Assembly: GCF_015841355.1 (NCBI RefSeq)
Contig: NZ_CP064908.1
Coordinates: forward strand, 248,001 to 312,000
DNA from: Synechococcus sp. CBW1107
Lineage (GTDB): Bacteria > Cyanobacteriota > Cyanobacteriia > PCC-6307 > Cyanobiaceae
DNA length: 64,000 bases
Reading direction: 5' to 3'
Shown piece after piece: positions 35,158 through 44,173 of this stretch. How positions within the stretch are numbered: the stretch's first letter is position 1; each line of letters begins with the position of its first letter. The notes under the pieces were generated by a model. It was not told where the DNA came from. It worked only from the letters and a program-made list of their open reading frames with translations, and did no database searches. Both the position numbers and the translations under genes were made by a program.

Positions 35158-36397
35158 GGGGAACCCGGATCAAGCGGCACAGATGCCGCAGCCAACAACA
35201 ACGACACGACACCCACCGATGAAACACCGATCCAAGGGCAGCCGTAAGGCCCCCATCAGCAAGCCATCAGGTGGACCAGTTTTCGTGTCGCCGGAGGACC
35301 AAAAGCGGATGTCGCTTGACACGGGTGGAGATCCCGCCGGTGTAGGCCTCCATCACCACGGCGTAGAGCGCCTTGTCCACCCGGCGGCGTGGCTCCAGCC
35401 AGCTGGGAAAGAAGCTGCCCTGCCGCAACCTGGGAATGGCCAGGCTGAGGTCGCCCACCTGGGTGGTGAGCAGCCGCTCCCGGTAGCCGTTGCGATGGGT
35501 GGAGCGCTGATCGGGGCAGCGCTCATGGAGTTGAGCGCCCGTGAGGGCAGAAACCTCGGCTTCCAGCAGGTCCTGGAAACCCCGGCGCACGATCTCTGGG
35601 ATCAGGGCGCCAGCGGTGGTGCCCTCCATGAGCTGGCTCAGCTCGGAGGCGCCACTATGGGTGAGGGTCATGGTCTGTGTTCGGTTTGGTGGTAGTTCTC
35701 CGAACAGGGTCACAGACCGGCCCACCCATTGCCACAGCTGAAATCTGAGGGAGGTGAGCCGTCAGCCCCGGCTACGCCGGGGCTGATCCTCCTGAGTTAC
35801 ACCACTTGCTGGGACGCCGCTATGGCCCGGGAGCAGATGCTGGCGGCGGTCTACGGGCAAGGTCAACGGCTGAGCCGTTTGATCAGTGACCTGCTGCTGT
35901 TAGCCCGGCTCGATGGATCCGAGGCCGCAGCGGCTGTGCAGCCCTGCTCCTTGGCTGAGATCGCGCGCGATCTCCTGGAGGAGACCAGCGAGGCGGCGGC
36001 AGCAGCCGAAGTGCAACTGCGTCTGCTGGGTGGTGAAGACGATCTCACTGTGTTGGGGGTGGAGTCAGAGCTCTATCGGCTCGTGTCCAACCTGCTCCAG
36101 AACGCGATTCAATACACGGCCCCAGGCGGTGAGGTGGTGCTGAGCCTGAAGCGTGAGGGAAATCATGGGGTGCTGCAGGTGCAAGACAGCGGCATCGGCA
36201 TCACCCCGGCCGATCAACAACGCATCTTCGATCGCTTCTTCCGCAGTGATCCCGGTCGTTCCCGCCGTCAGGGCGGCACCGGCCTTGGCCTCTCGATCGT
36301 GGCCGCGATCGTGCGCCGCCATCACGGACAAATCTCTGTGGACTCCACGCCTGGATTCGGGAGTGTCTTCTCCGTGACGTTGCCCTTGGCTGGCTGA

Positions 36398-36893
36398 GGT
36401 CCGTGGATGGCTGGGATTACTCTTGATATCTCAAGGGGATGGAAATGCTTTCGCATGTAAATTGCCAAGGCCTCAATAAAGCTGTGCAACGACGAGAGTC
36501 TTCCCACGAGTGGCCGAGAACCATTGTCGGCCGAACATGATAGAGATTGATTTCGTGCGGGATCTTTCAATGCCTGCATCAATTTCCCAGAGCAGCAAAA
36601 AACCAGAGATGCTGCTCGAGTGAGATTGAACGCGCGTAGTGCAACCGATTGCATTCTCGATCCTGAAGATGCTAGGGGCAGTAGATCAATAAACATTGAG
36701 TATTTAGTTGGCCGCCTGGCCACTTGCTAACAGAGCAAGCTGCGGCGGATCTTATGGTGGAAAGGTTTACATTGTGACTCCCACTGCACATCTCGCATCC
36801 TTCGAACGCTCAAGATCAGCGGCGGGCGGAAGATCCATGCGATTGGGAAAGCATCACCGCTCCCGTCCGCTGGATCTTGATGTTAGCAACTCC
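36398..36893. other. 496-bp AT-richer intergenic stretch
   Basis: This gap between the kinase end and the DUF4041 gene holds only short frames. Base composition changes from GC-rich to AT-richer here, marking the left side of the 36.4-39.2 kb accessory patch. Confidence 0.45.
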
Positions 36894-38393
36894 CTACGTC
36901 TCTACTGGATCATCTTGTTCGAGCAGAGCGGGAGGTGGAGGTGGAGGCAAACGTGCAGGCTCATCGACAAGATAGGAACGCTCAAACTCCTTACGTTTTG
37001 CTTCACTGAGCCGGTACTGCTTTGCTTCGGCGACCAGCGTGAGACGCAGGTCTGCTTGAACGCCTTCTTCTTGATGGATTTTGTATAATTCATCTCGAAT
37101 CTCTTCGATTGAGACTCGGAAGAACTCCTTTCTCATGTTCTCAAAGTTAATTCTTCGTAAGTTGAATCGCTTGTGAAGGGTGTTCTCTAGTGAAGGTGCG
37201 TCCTCTGTGAATATAAGCGCATGAACGTCAAACGGGAACGGAACCGAAGCATCTCCAAGTTCTCGGACACGATCTAGCGGCTCAATCCTGCGAGTCATCC
37301 CTATCTTGTAGACATGTTCGCCAAAGCTGCCGACATTGCTAATCACATAGACATGCCCTGATCTTGTCATCTGCGCTCTACTAATGGCGCGTTGCCGATT
37401 GGCCTCTGCTTCGGCTAGTAATTCTTCAAGCTTATTAATCTTCTCATTTAGCCTATCCTTGTCTTGGTCAGTCGCTCGCTGCGCTTCTGCTTTGGCTTTT
37501 TCAAGCATATCTGCAAACTTTGCTTCGTCTTTCTCGGCTTGCTCTCGAGCCTTTTCAATCTCTCGAATCGCCCTTTCTTCTTCTCTCATCTGTTCGCGTA
37601 TCTGGGCCTGTTCCTCCTTTTCTTTTTGTTTCGCCTCTTCATAGGTAAAACTAAGCCTGAGTTCTTCGATCCGGTTGTCCAGATACTTGGTGCTAATGCT
37701 GCAGAACCACGACTCTCCTAGTCGGTTTATCTGCTCATGGCTGGTTTCAATGCGTTTTTCCATTGCTGAAATGTTTTTATAGGTAACTCTGGCTATGTAC
37801 GAATCGCACTCCCCGTTGAAAGCTCGTAGCATTAGTTTTAAAATCTTCTTGATCATTGAGCGCCCTTGAGAAACCGAATCGTTGAATCGAATTGTCTCAG
37901 AACAGAATGCAGCAGCACTTCTCTCTCCCTCGCTGCCATCCATGCGAAGCATTTGCTTCTGCTGTTCACGAATTCTTCGAAGAGCAGCCTCATAGGATGG
38001 AAGATCGTCAAAGTCATAGCCAGCCTCGAAGTATCCCACCTCCAGCAAATGAATGTCGTCGTTTTTCAGGGCGATGGCCTGATTGATAAAGTCCAGCTCA
38101 TTCTGCGCCTCCTCGCGCTTTGACTGGAGCGAGGATATTGACTCCCCAATACTCTCGGCCTCCCGCTCAAGATGTTCCAGCTTGGCTTGCCCCTTCGCAA
38201 CAATTGAATCTGCCGTCTTCTTGCTCTGTTCTTGAAGCACGGAAGACCGCTTTCTTATTCGCTCAGCTTCCTCTTCAGCATTGGTGATGGGTGCGTACTT
38301 GCTACGGAGCTTGGAGATTTTTCGCTGGGCTATAACTGCCCATATGAATAGACCGCCTGCGCCGCCCAACAACAATGCAATAACGCCTTCCAT
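36894..38393 (-). CDS. DUF4041 and T5orf172 (GIY-YIG-like) domain protein
   Basis: The 499-residue protein starts with one membrane helix (residues ~4-22). A long coiled coil with Glu/Lys/Gln repeats follows (~35-115 and again ~240-325), with a DUF4041-like core between (YEAALRRIREQQKQML, FNDSVSQGRSMIKKILKLML). The C-terminal T5orf172 domain starts SGHVYVISNVGSFG and continues VYKIGMTRRIEPLDRVRELG, EDAPSLENTLHKRF and RRINFENMRKEFFRVS, the arrangement of GIY-YIG-type nucleases. It ends with a poly-proline tail. Such proteins occur in phages and accessory regions; a DNA-targeting or defence role is inferred only. Codon use is clearly AT-richer than neighbours, pointing to transfer. Confidence 0.88.
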   Translation of the reverse strand: MEGVIALLLGGAGGLFIWAVIAQRKISKLRSKYAPITNAEEEAERIRKRSSVLQEQSKKTADSIVAKGQAKLEHLEREAESIGESISSLQSKREEAQNELDFINQAIALKNDDIHLLEVGYFEAGYDFDDLPSYEAALRRIREQQKQMLRMDGSEGERSAAAFCSETIRFNDSVSQGRSMIKKILKLMLRAFNGECDSYIARVTYKNISAMEKRIETSHEQINRLGESWFCSISTKYLDNRIEELRLSFTYEEAKQKEKEEQAQIREQMREEERAIREIEKAREQAEKDEAKFADMLEKAKAEAQRATDQDKDRLNEKINKLEELLAEAEANRQRAISRAQMTRSGHVYVISNVGSFGEHVYKIGMTRRIEPLDRVRELGDASVPFPFDVHALIFTEDAPSLENTLHKRFNLRRINFENMRKEFFRVSIEEIRDELYKIHQEEGVQADLRLTLVAEAKQYRLSEAKRKEFERSYLVDEPARLPPPPPPALLEQDDPVET

Positions 38394-39211
38394 AAGAACT
38401 CAGGAATAATTCCAATCATTGTGCCCTATTTCGGTGCCAGCTGGGTCAAGCCAGTTGAGTTTCAGCGCGTTGAGGAAACTCTTGTCTCGTTCTGGGATGC
38501 TGCTAACGCTAATTGGACGGACCCGCATAAAGTCCCTTTTCCTCTGCCACCGGCAGCATAAGAACCCTCGGTCCTAAGGGCAATAATACCGAACCCCTGT
38601 GATGGCATGGGTTCTTGGATGGACGCGTCCAAACCCCAGTGTCTTATGCGGATCCGCATAAGACTGTTCAGCAATTAATATAACTTGGGCTGACTTGGTG
38701 CCGCTTAGATGGGCACTGTCGCCGAACACTTTCACAAGATTCTTAATTGCCATAGCGCCGAAGTAGCAGCAAGATAGTGAGAACACAGCACTCTATCCAG
38801 TCAAGGCCTGCTAAACTGGATGGCGGACGACTCTTCTTCCTGACCATCGGATTTGACGTGCTCGAAGTTCTCGCCTTGGTTGAGGACGCAGCGCTGGGTG
38901 TCGATCATCGGCTCACCGGTGAGTTGTTCGGCACCCTGGTTCGCCAAGTTCTTTTCGGCTGGCTCGGCCGCGACGGCAAACACGGAATCATGCCGGACGC
39001 AAGACAGTCCTCTTTGTCAACCTTCCAGCTCACACTGCTGGCGCGCGGCCTGCAAGGCGAACAGACATTCTGCCCCAAAAGCCTTCGGTGCCTCTCTCGG
39101 GGCTGTGGAGGAAGGCAACTGTGAGTGAGTGAATCAGATCCGCTCATCTCTAGTTCCCAAGGCCTTGTGCAAGCCATGCTGGAACGAGAACACGGCCCCA
39201 AGTGGGCGCTC
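38394..39211. other. 818-bp AT-richer stretch with palindromes and possible gene remnants
   Basis: No confident gene is present. Minus-strand frames at 38801-38983 (60 residues, including LANQGAEQLTGEPMIDTQR) and 38574-38786 could be pieces of decayed genes, unrecognised. Two perfect palindromes lie at 38620-38631 and 38641-38664. Confidence 0.45.
38641..38664. repeat. 24-bp perfect palindrome
   Basis: The left half GTCTTATGCGGA is followed directly by its exact reverse complement. Eleven bases upstream lies a 12-bp perfect palindrome (38620-38631, TGGACGCGTCCA). Partial matches to the half-site (CCGCATAA) occur at about 38522. The form suggests a binding site for a dimeric protein or a recombination site. 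Confidence 0.6.
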
Positions 39212-40279
39212 TCAATAGCTGTAGTTGGCCTCGAACAGCGACTTGCCATCCGAAGGCTCCGATCCGGCGACATACACTCCCCGGGCCGACTGGCCATTGG
39301 CGCGGGCCCGCGCCAGCAGCGCCTGCTGTCCTGATACCACGTCGTGGCCGGCCCAGTGCTTCAGGCAGGACTGCTGCAGCGCGCGTCCATAGGAGAAGCC
39401 CAGGTGCCAGGGCGCAACACCAACAGCCTGGTGGATGGCATTGAGGTAGACGCTGGCCTCCTCCTCGCTCAGACCGCCCGAGAGGAACAGGATCGCCGGC
39501 ACGGCGGCGGGCACGCAGCGCTGCAGGGTGCGTAGCGTAAATTCCGCCGCCTGCTCCGGTGTGGGCCGCTGGAGGCATTCGGCGCCGGGAAGGGTCATCG
39601 ACGGCTTCAGCAGGCTGCCCTCAAGAAACACGCCGTTGATCGCCAGGGCCTCGTAGACAAGGCGCAGCACCCATTCCTGCACCGCAGCGGTGGTCTCGAT
39701 GTCGTGGTCGCCGTCCATCAGGATTTCGGGCTCCACGATCGGCACCAGTCCTTCCTCCTGCACGGTGCGGGCGTAACGGGCCAGGCCCCAGGCGTTCTCA
39801 CGTACGGCCAGCTCCGACGGGCAGTCATCGGCGGTGATACGCAGCACCGCCCGCCATTTGGCGAAACGGGCACCGCGCGCGTAGTAGCGGGCCGCCCGCT
39901 CCTGCAGTCCCTTGAGCCCGGTGCACCAGGTCTCGCCCGGCAGGCCCCCGGCGAGAGGCTCCAGCCCCTGATCCACCTTGATGCCCGGCACCAGACCCTG
40001 GGCCTTGAACAGATCAAGAATCGAGCCACCGTCCGCGGCGTCCTGAAACAGGGTTTCCTCGTAAAGGATCACGCCGCTGATCCACTCCCCCAGCCCGGGC
40101 GCCGTGGCCAGCAGGGTGCGGTAGGCGCGGCGGTGCTCCTCGCTGTTCTCGACCCCGATCGCCGCGAAGCGCTTGCCGATCGTGCCGGTGGATTCGTCGG
40201 CGGCCAGCAATCCGCTGCCGGGCCGGGCGAGGGCGGTAGCGGTGGCTGCCAGCTCCTCGCGGTGGGTGTCGAGTGCCAT
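39212..40279 (-). CDS. class I fructose-bisphosphate aldolase
   Basis: The enzyme splits fructose-1,6-bisphosphate (and, in the Calvin cycle, joins triose phosphates) through a Schiff base. The 355-residue protein has the class I blocks LLAADESTGTIGKRF, GIKVDQGLEPL, FAKWRAVLRI, IVEPEILMDGDHD, FLEGSLLKPSMTLPG (Schiff-base Lys) and the conserved C-terminal Tyr in EANYSY. The ATG at 40279 (ALDTHREEL) matches the usual start; an ATG at 40303 adds eight residues. It is full length and GC-rich like the host. Confidence 0.95.
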   Translation of the reverse strand: MALDTHREELAATATALARPGSGLLAADESTGTIGKRFAAIGVENSEEHRRAYRTLLATAPGLGEWISGVILYEETLFQDAADGGSILDLFKAQGLVPGIKVDQGLEPLAGGLPGETWCTGLKGLQERAARYYARGARFAKWRAVLRITADDCPSELAVRENAWGLARYARTVQEEGLVPIVEPEILMDGDHDIETTAAVQEWVLRLVYEALAINGVFLEGSLLKPSMTLPGAECLQRPTPEQAAEFTLRTLQRCVPAAVPAILFLSGGLSEEEASVYLNAIHQAVGVAPWHLGFSYGRALQQSCLKHWAGHDVVSGQQALLARARANGQSARGVYVAGSEPSDGKSLFEANYSY

Positions 40280-40371
40280 GGAATGCAGCGGTGCCTGCTC
40301 CATGGCTAAGGGCGCATCCTGCCGCCGTCAACGCGGTGGGGCCGCCACACCACCCGTCGAGCCGAAGTATT

Positions 40372-40929
40372 TCAGGGCCTTCCGGTAGGCCCCCGGGAGG
40401 GGGTAGCCAGCAGGTCGGCCAGGTAGGAGGAGAGACGGAAGCCCGGATCACCGGGATAGCGGATGTCGGCGACCCTCCAGTCGCCGTCTGGGGCAGGCCG
40501 CATCTGATACCCCAGCCGCACGGGCTGTTCACGGGCGCGGTTGAGCAGGCCCGCCTTCACGTCCACCAGGGCTTCGAGGGCCCCCTGTTTCCCCGGGACG
40601 CACCCCACCACCGTGGCTCCGAAGGTGGCTGCCTGGGTGCCGCTGAACACGTCAAAGTCCACGAAGCCACCATCGGCAGGGCTCATCCGATAAGCCTTGC
40701 TCAGCTGGTCATACAGCCCTGGCATGAAGCGGCTGCGCTGGCTCGAGAGATCGATCGGCCCCCGCTCGTTCTGGCGCGCGACCTGCCAGCGGTACAGACC
40801 GGCGATCTGGGCGGTCACAGGCGCGGGACAGGCCATCGGCCGGGCCTGCGCTGCGATCAGGGGAGCAGGCCCGACAAGCCCTGGCAACGCCATCAGTCCA
40901 GCCAGAAGTCCAGAACACCATGGGGCCAT
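40372..40929 (-). CDS. exported DUF3828-like protein
   Basis: A signal peptide (first ~27 residues, ending LIAAQA) precedes a 155-residue domain with VTAQIAGLYRWQVARQN, DLSSQRSRFMPGLYDQL, FDVFSGTQ and a C-terminal GDWRVADIRY. This arrangement resembles DUF3828, an NTF2-like exported fold of unknown role. It lies upstream of the aldolase on the same strand, 92 bases away. Confidence 0.7.
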   Translation of the reverse strand: MAPWCSGLLAGLMALPGLVGPAPLIAAQARPMACPAPVTAQIAGLYRWQVARQNERGPIDLSSQRSRFMPGLYDQLSKAYRMSPADGGFVDFDVFSGTQAATFGATVVGCVPGKQGALEALVDVKAGLLNRAREQPVRLGYQMRPAPDGDWRVADIRYPGDPGFRLSSYLADLLATPSRGPTGRP

Positions 40930-41008
40930 TGAGCTTCTGACCTGCCTGATTTCTGCCCTCCAGGCTATGGCCAGCAGCGAACGGAGATGTGAGCCTGGGC
41001 TCCTGCCT

Positions 41009-42245
41009 CTACCCCTGCTCGCCTGGGTCCAGCACGCGACCCAGAAAAAGCAGTGTGCCGGTGGGCTGATCGCGGATCATCAGAAGAAACGGGTGGTCGA
41101 CACGGAACGGCGTGATCGGATCTTCGCCCAGCCCACCGACCGGCATCATCATGATCGTGGCCGCAGCCGCCTCGGTTCCGGTTTCATCAACCCGCAGGGT
41201 GGCCTCCTGCAGCACGCTGGACAGGTAAAGATCAGGAAATGCACTGATCCCCGAGAGATCAGCACCGGGGCCGAATACTTCACCCAGACCCATCCGCTCG
41301 AGGCTTCCAATCAGATCGGGGCGGTCCCTCATCTTGAACCTTGGCGGCATCAAATCCACCCGCGTCTCCTTCATCACCTCGAGGGCCTTGTTCAGGCTCT
41401 GCGGGGTCAGCCGACGCTTCAAAGCCGCCAGACCATCGCGTTGGTCAGGGAGCAGGATCAGCAGCGTGTGATTGGGTGTGTCCCAGCTCGTCCCCTGATA
41501 GGGAATCTCCAGAATCCTGCCGCCCGGGATCGCCCCCAGCCGGTACCAGCCGGTTCTCTGCATGAGCGGCACGACCCTCGTGCCGCCACCCTGCAGAAAG
41601 AACGATCCCGTGTGGGTGGCTTCCGGGTCGAATTCATGCACCCACTGACCTTGAAACCAGATGGTGCTCAGCAACGACAGGCGCGTGTCCGGCGAGAATT
41701 GCGCGGCAGAGGCAAGCTCCTTGATCCTGCCGCGGGTGCGCTCGCTGACCCAGGCATTGATGCGCTGGGCGGCTCCCTGGGGATCGCCGGCATAGTCGAG
41801 GGGGGTGATGCTGGCTCCGAAACTGCTGGCCATGGTCTGGAGGAAGGCCGGCCGCAGCGTGAAGCGCTCCGCCGGCCAGATCGACTGCCCCATCACCAGC
41901 TGCGACCCGGCTCAACGCTGCGGCCGTGTCACCGCCGGCACCTCGGGCCACCATCATCAGCGCGGCATAGAGGCTGTAGGGAGACACCAGCAGATTGCCG
42001 GGCTGTTGCCAGAGCTGATCCAGAAGATCGAGCGAGAATGTGGTCGTGCCGGCGGCGATTCTCTCCCGCTCCGATTTAGGAAGGCTCGGTAACGGCTGGG
42101 ATCGAAGCGGGGAGCTCCAGGCCACCCAGAGAACCAGACAGGAGATCAGCAGACCGGGCCACCATGCGCAGGGCTTACCGGCGGCTGGGCTGACGATCTG
42201 ACGGGGTCTGACTAGCTTGCGGCCGATCCATCCGCCCATGGCCAT
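41009..42245 (-). pseudogene. serpin with internal deletion and frameshift
   Basis: The N-terminal part (from ATG 42245) has a membrane/signal segment and the serpin start LLDQLWQQPGNLLVSPYSLY, then GAGGDTAAALSRV. The rest, in another frame, starts near MGQSIWPAERF and continues to the stop at 41009 with LSLLSTIWFQGQW, the hinge DETGTEAAAATIMMM and the C-terminal HPFLLMIRDQPTGTLLFLGR. About 45-50 residues normally found between these parts are missing, and the join near 41920 shifts the frame. Serpins inhibit proteases through the reactive loop, which is still well preserved here, so the loss looks recent. Confidence 0.82.
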
Positions 42246-42279
42246 GGCAGTGGGAGTAATCAACAACTGACTACGGAGA

Positions 42280-42714
42280 TTGGTGGGTCCCTCCTTTCTG
42301 GTGCTGACGCTCACGGGAGGCTTCAACGCCAAGGCAGGACCGAGGCTGGAGCCCTTCCTCCTGAGCTGCCGGCTGAACGACGGGTCCCGGATGACCCTGC
42401 GCATCGATCCCAGGCATCAGCAGATCCAGAAGCTGGATCCCGGCACGGGGGAGGTGACGAGCACCATCACCACCGATGAACCGCCTGCCGAGCTTGGAGG
42501 AGGGATCGTCGAGGACAGCACCGTGAAGATCTCCGAGCGGGACATCTCCTGGAACAAACGGATGTACAGGCCCCAGTACGTGGCGGAACGCCATGTCATC
42601 CAGCGGCAGACCCTGGCCTATCAGGGTGAATGGACGATTCAACGCGACGATGGTCCAGACATCGATCAGCAGACAGTGACTGGAACCTGCCAACAGATCG
42701 ACAGGCTTCCTTAG
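42280..42714 (+). CDS. hypothetical protein
   Basis: The protein has 144 residues from a TTG at 42280, with a short hydrophobic start and then a polar, strand-rich body (CRLNDGSRMTLRIDPRHQQI, TLAYQGEWTIQRDD). Two Cys (LLSCRLN and VTGTCQQ) could pair in an exported protein. No family is recognised. It ends 13 bases before the exonuclease start, so both may share a transcript. Confidence 0.55.
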   Translation: MVGPSFLVLTLTGGFNAKAGPRLEPFLLSCRLNDGSRMTLRIDPRHQQIQKLDPGTGEVTSTITTDEPPAELGGGIVEDSTVKISERDISWNKRMYRPQYVAERHVIQRQTLAYQGEWTIQRDDGPDIDQQTVTGTCQQIDRLP

Positions 42715-42727
42715 GTTGATCGACACG

Positions 42728-43768
42728 ATGTCCCTGCCCGCCGACAGCCTGCTCCGGCTCACACCCCAGGGGCTGTACTGCCCGGCCGCCGAGGCCTGGA
42801 TTGATCCCTGGCGGCCGGTGGCACGGGCCCTGATCACCCATGCCCACGCCGATCACGCCCGGCCGGGTTGCGGCGAGTACTGGGCGATCGGCGCCAGTGA
42901 GGCGATCCTGCGTCAGCGCCTCGGCGCGGGCATCCGCCTGATCCCCGTCGACTACGGGCAACGGCACCGCATCGGCGCCGCCCGCGTGTCGTTCCATTCC
43001 GCCGGCCATGTGCTCGGCAGCGCTCAGATCCGCGTGGAGGCCGGCGGCGAGAGCTGGCTGGTGAGCGGCGACTACAAGCGCTGCACCGATCCCAGCTGCG
43101 CGCCGTTCGAGCCGGTGCCGGCTGATGTGTTCATCACCGAGGCCACCTTCGGCCTGCCGATCTACCGCTGGGCGAGCGGCGCGGCGGTGGCTGGCGCCAT
43201 TCGCGACTGGTGGCAGGGGGCCCAGGAGCGGCCATCGCTGCTGTTCGCCTACGCCTTCGGCAAGGCCCAGCGGCTGCTCGCCGAACTGGCCGCCATTGGT
43301 GTGCAGGAGGAGGTGCTGCTGCACGGGGCCGTGCAGGCGTTGATGCCCGCCTACCGGCAGCAGGGGGTCGCCATGGTGCCCACCCGGCCCGTGAGCGACC
43401 TGCCGCGCGGCGAAAGCCTGGCGGGGAAGCTGGTGATCGCCCCCCCCTCGGCGCACCGCTCGGTGTGGATGAAGCGCTTCCGAGATCCTCAGACCGCCTT
43501 CGTGAGCGGTTGGATGGCCGTCCGCGGCGCCAGGCGGCGGCGTGGCTTCGACCGCGGCTTCGTGCTGAGCGATCACGCCGACTGGGACGGCCTGCTGCGC
43601 ACCGTCAGGGAGACCGGCGCCCGCCAGGTGTATGTCACCCACGGCAACAGCGATGGCCTGGCCCGCTACCTGCGCGATGTGGAGGGACTCGCAGCGGAAC
43701 CCCTGGGACGCACTTTCGAAGCGGAACGCAGCGAGGATGGAGACGAAATCGATCCGAAGCCGGCATGA
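42728..43768 (+). CDS. ligase-associated DNA exonuclease (MBL/beta-CASP fold)
   Basis: The 346-residue protein shows the metallo-beta-lactamase motif THAHADHAR (37-45), a further His in SFHSAGHVLGSAQI, the metal Asp in LVSGDYKRC and beta-CASP-type ends FVLSDHADWDGL and VYVTHGNSDG. It belongs to the family annotated as ligase-associated exonuclease, which travels with an ATP-dependent DNA ligase and an Lhr-like helicase. Both partners are in this window, at 52.2 and 57.6 kb. The ATG at 42728 is preferred over a TTG 12 bases upstream. The stop overlaps the next gene by 4 bases. Confidence 0.9.
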   Translation: MSLPADSLLRLTPQGLYCPAAEAWIDPWRPVARALITHAHADHARPGCGEYWAIGASEAILRQRLGAGIRLIPVDYGQRHRIGAARVSFHSAGHVLGSAQIRVEAGGESWLVSGDYKRCTDPSCAPFEPVPADVFITEATFGLPIYRWASGAAVAGAIRDWWQGAQERPSLLFAYAFGKAQRLLAELAAIGVQEEVLLHGAVQALMPAYRQQGVAMVPTRPVSDLPRGESLAGKLVIAPPSAHRSVWMKRFRDPQTAFVSGWMAVRGARRRRGFDRGFVLSDHADWDGLLRTVRETGARQVYVTHGNSDGLARYLRDVEGLAAEPLGRTFEAERSEDGDEIDPKPA

Positions 43769-43953
43769 AGCGACTGGGACGAGGACTGCTGGGCGCTCTC
43801 GTGGGGTTTGTGCTGAGCACGCTGATCAGTCTCGTGCTGGTGGCGCACTACTCGCCACGGCAGGACCGGGAACTGGAAGCGGCGATGACCAGTGTCTTCT
43901 TCTATGGGCCGGTGGGAGCAGGTCTGGCGTTCCTGGTGGGATTGCTGTGGTGA
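43765..43953 (+). CDS. small two-helix membrane protein
   Basis: The ATG at 43765 overlaps the exonuclease stop (ATGA), which indicates translational coupling. The 62 residues form two hydrophobic segments (LLGALVGFVLSTLISLVLVA and SVFFYGPVGAGLAFLVGLLW) joined by a polar SPRQDRELEAAM loop. No family is recognised. Confidence 0.7.
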   Translation: MKRLGRGLLGALVGFVLSTLISLVLVAHYSPRQDRELEAAMTSVFFYGPVGAGLAFLVGLLW

Positions 43954-44173
43954 TGCTGTGGTGATGGACGGCATCCGAGCGCCTCAAACACTGCCGCACG
44001 GCCTTGCATCGACCAGCGCCCTGAAGAACCAGGCCAGTTGTGGTTGACGCGCGCCGCTGTTGCAGTTCAGGACAAAGGGATCGAGTGAGATGATGCCACA
44101 GGCAACCCAATCGCTCGTCGAATGACCGATTGCATCGACGTTCAGGGTTGTCAAAGCATGAACTCCCCCTGTT

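Larger units (their letters stand above)
32888..35321 (+). mobile_element. IS21-family element
   Basis: The 2434-bp element starts TGTCAGGCGACA and ends with the complement of TGTCAAGCGACA. It is flanked by the 5-bp duplication CGGGT (32883-32887 and 35322-35326). Each end carries two spaced copies of a GGCGACA-x-GAAAACTGGTCC-like unit, as expected for IstA binding. It carries istA and istB in a 4-base overlap. Both genes look intact, so the element may be active. Confidence 0.95.
31976..35671 (-). pseudogene. IS256-family transposase interrupted by IS21
   Basis: The N-terminal part (35671 down to about 35322, through GGISTR) and the C-terminal part (from KVDALVEAL to the stop at 31976) are identical to the intact transposase. 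The IS21 element lies between them, within codons about 116-118. All three catalytic residues remain in the C-terminal fragment, but the N-terminal DNA-binding region is cut off. Confidence 0.93.
31785..35821 (-). mobile_element. IS256-A copy 2, inserted in the histidine kinase and itself split by IS21
   Basis: The element has the same ends as copy 1 and is flanked by the 10-bp duplication ATGGCCCGGG (31775-31784 and 35822-35831). Its 4037 bp equal 1598 bp of IS256-A plus 2439 bp, which is the IS21 element and its 5-bp duplication. Its encoded protein pieces are identical to those of copy 1, so transposition was recent. It lies in opposite orientation to copy 1. Confidence 0.95.
30974..36397 (+). 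pseudogene. sensor histidine kinase (RppB/NrsS-like) disrupted by nested insertion sequences
   Basis: The gene is in two parts, 30974-31784 and 35832-36397, separated by IS256-A copy 2. Removing the element and one target duplication gives a single 458-residue frame joining ADAMAR to EQMLAAVYGQ. The first part has TM1 (~13-36), a periplasmic domain with a His cluster at 159-168 (HLHHSHTSAH), TM2 (~203-222) and the phospho-acceptor His243 in AAHELRAPLA. The second part holds the ATPase boxes LLQNAIQYTAPGG, DSGIGI and GGTGLGLSIV. The periplasmic His cluster fits metal sensing. As it stands the kinase core is severed, so sensing should be lost. Confidence 0.95.
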
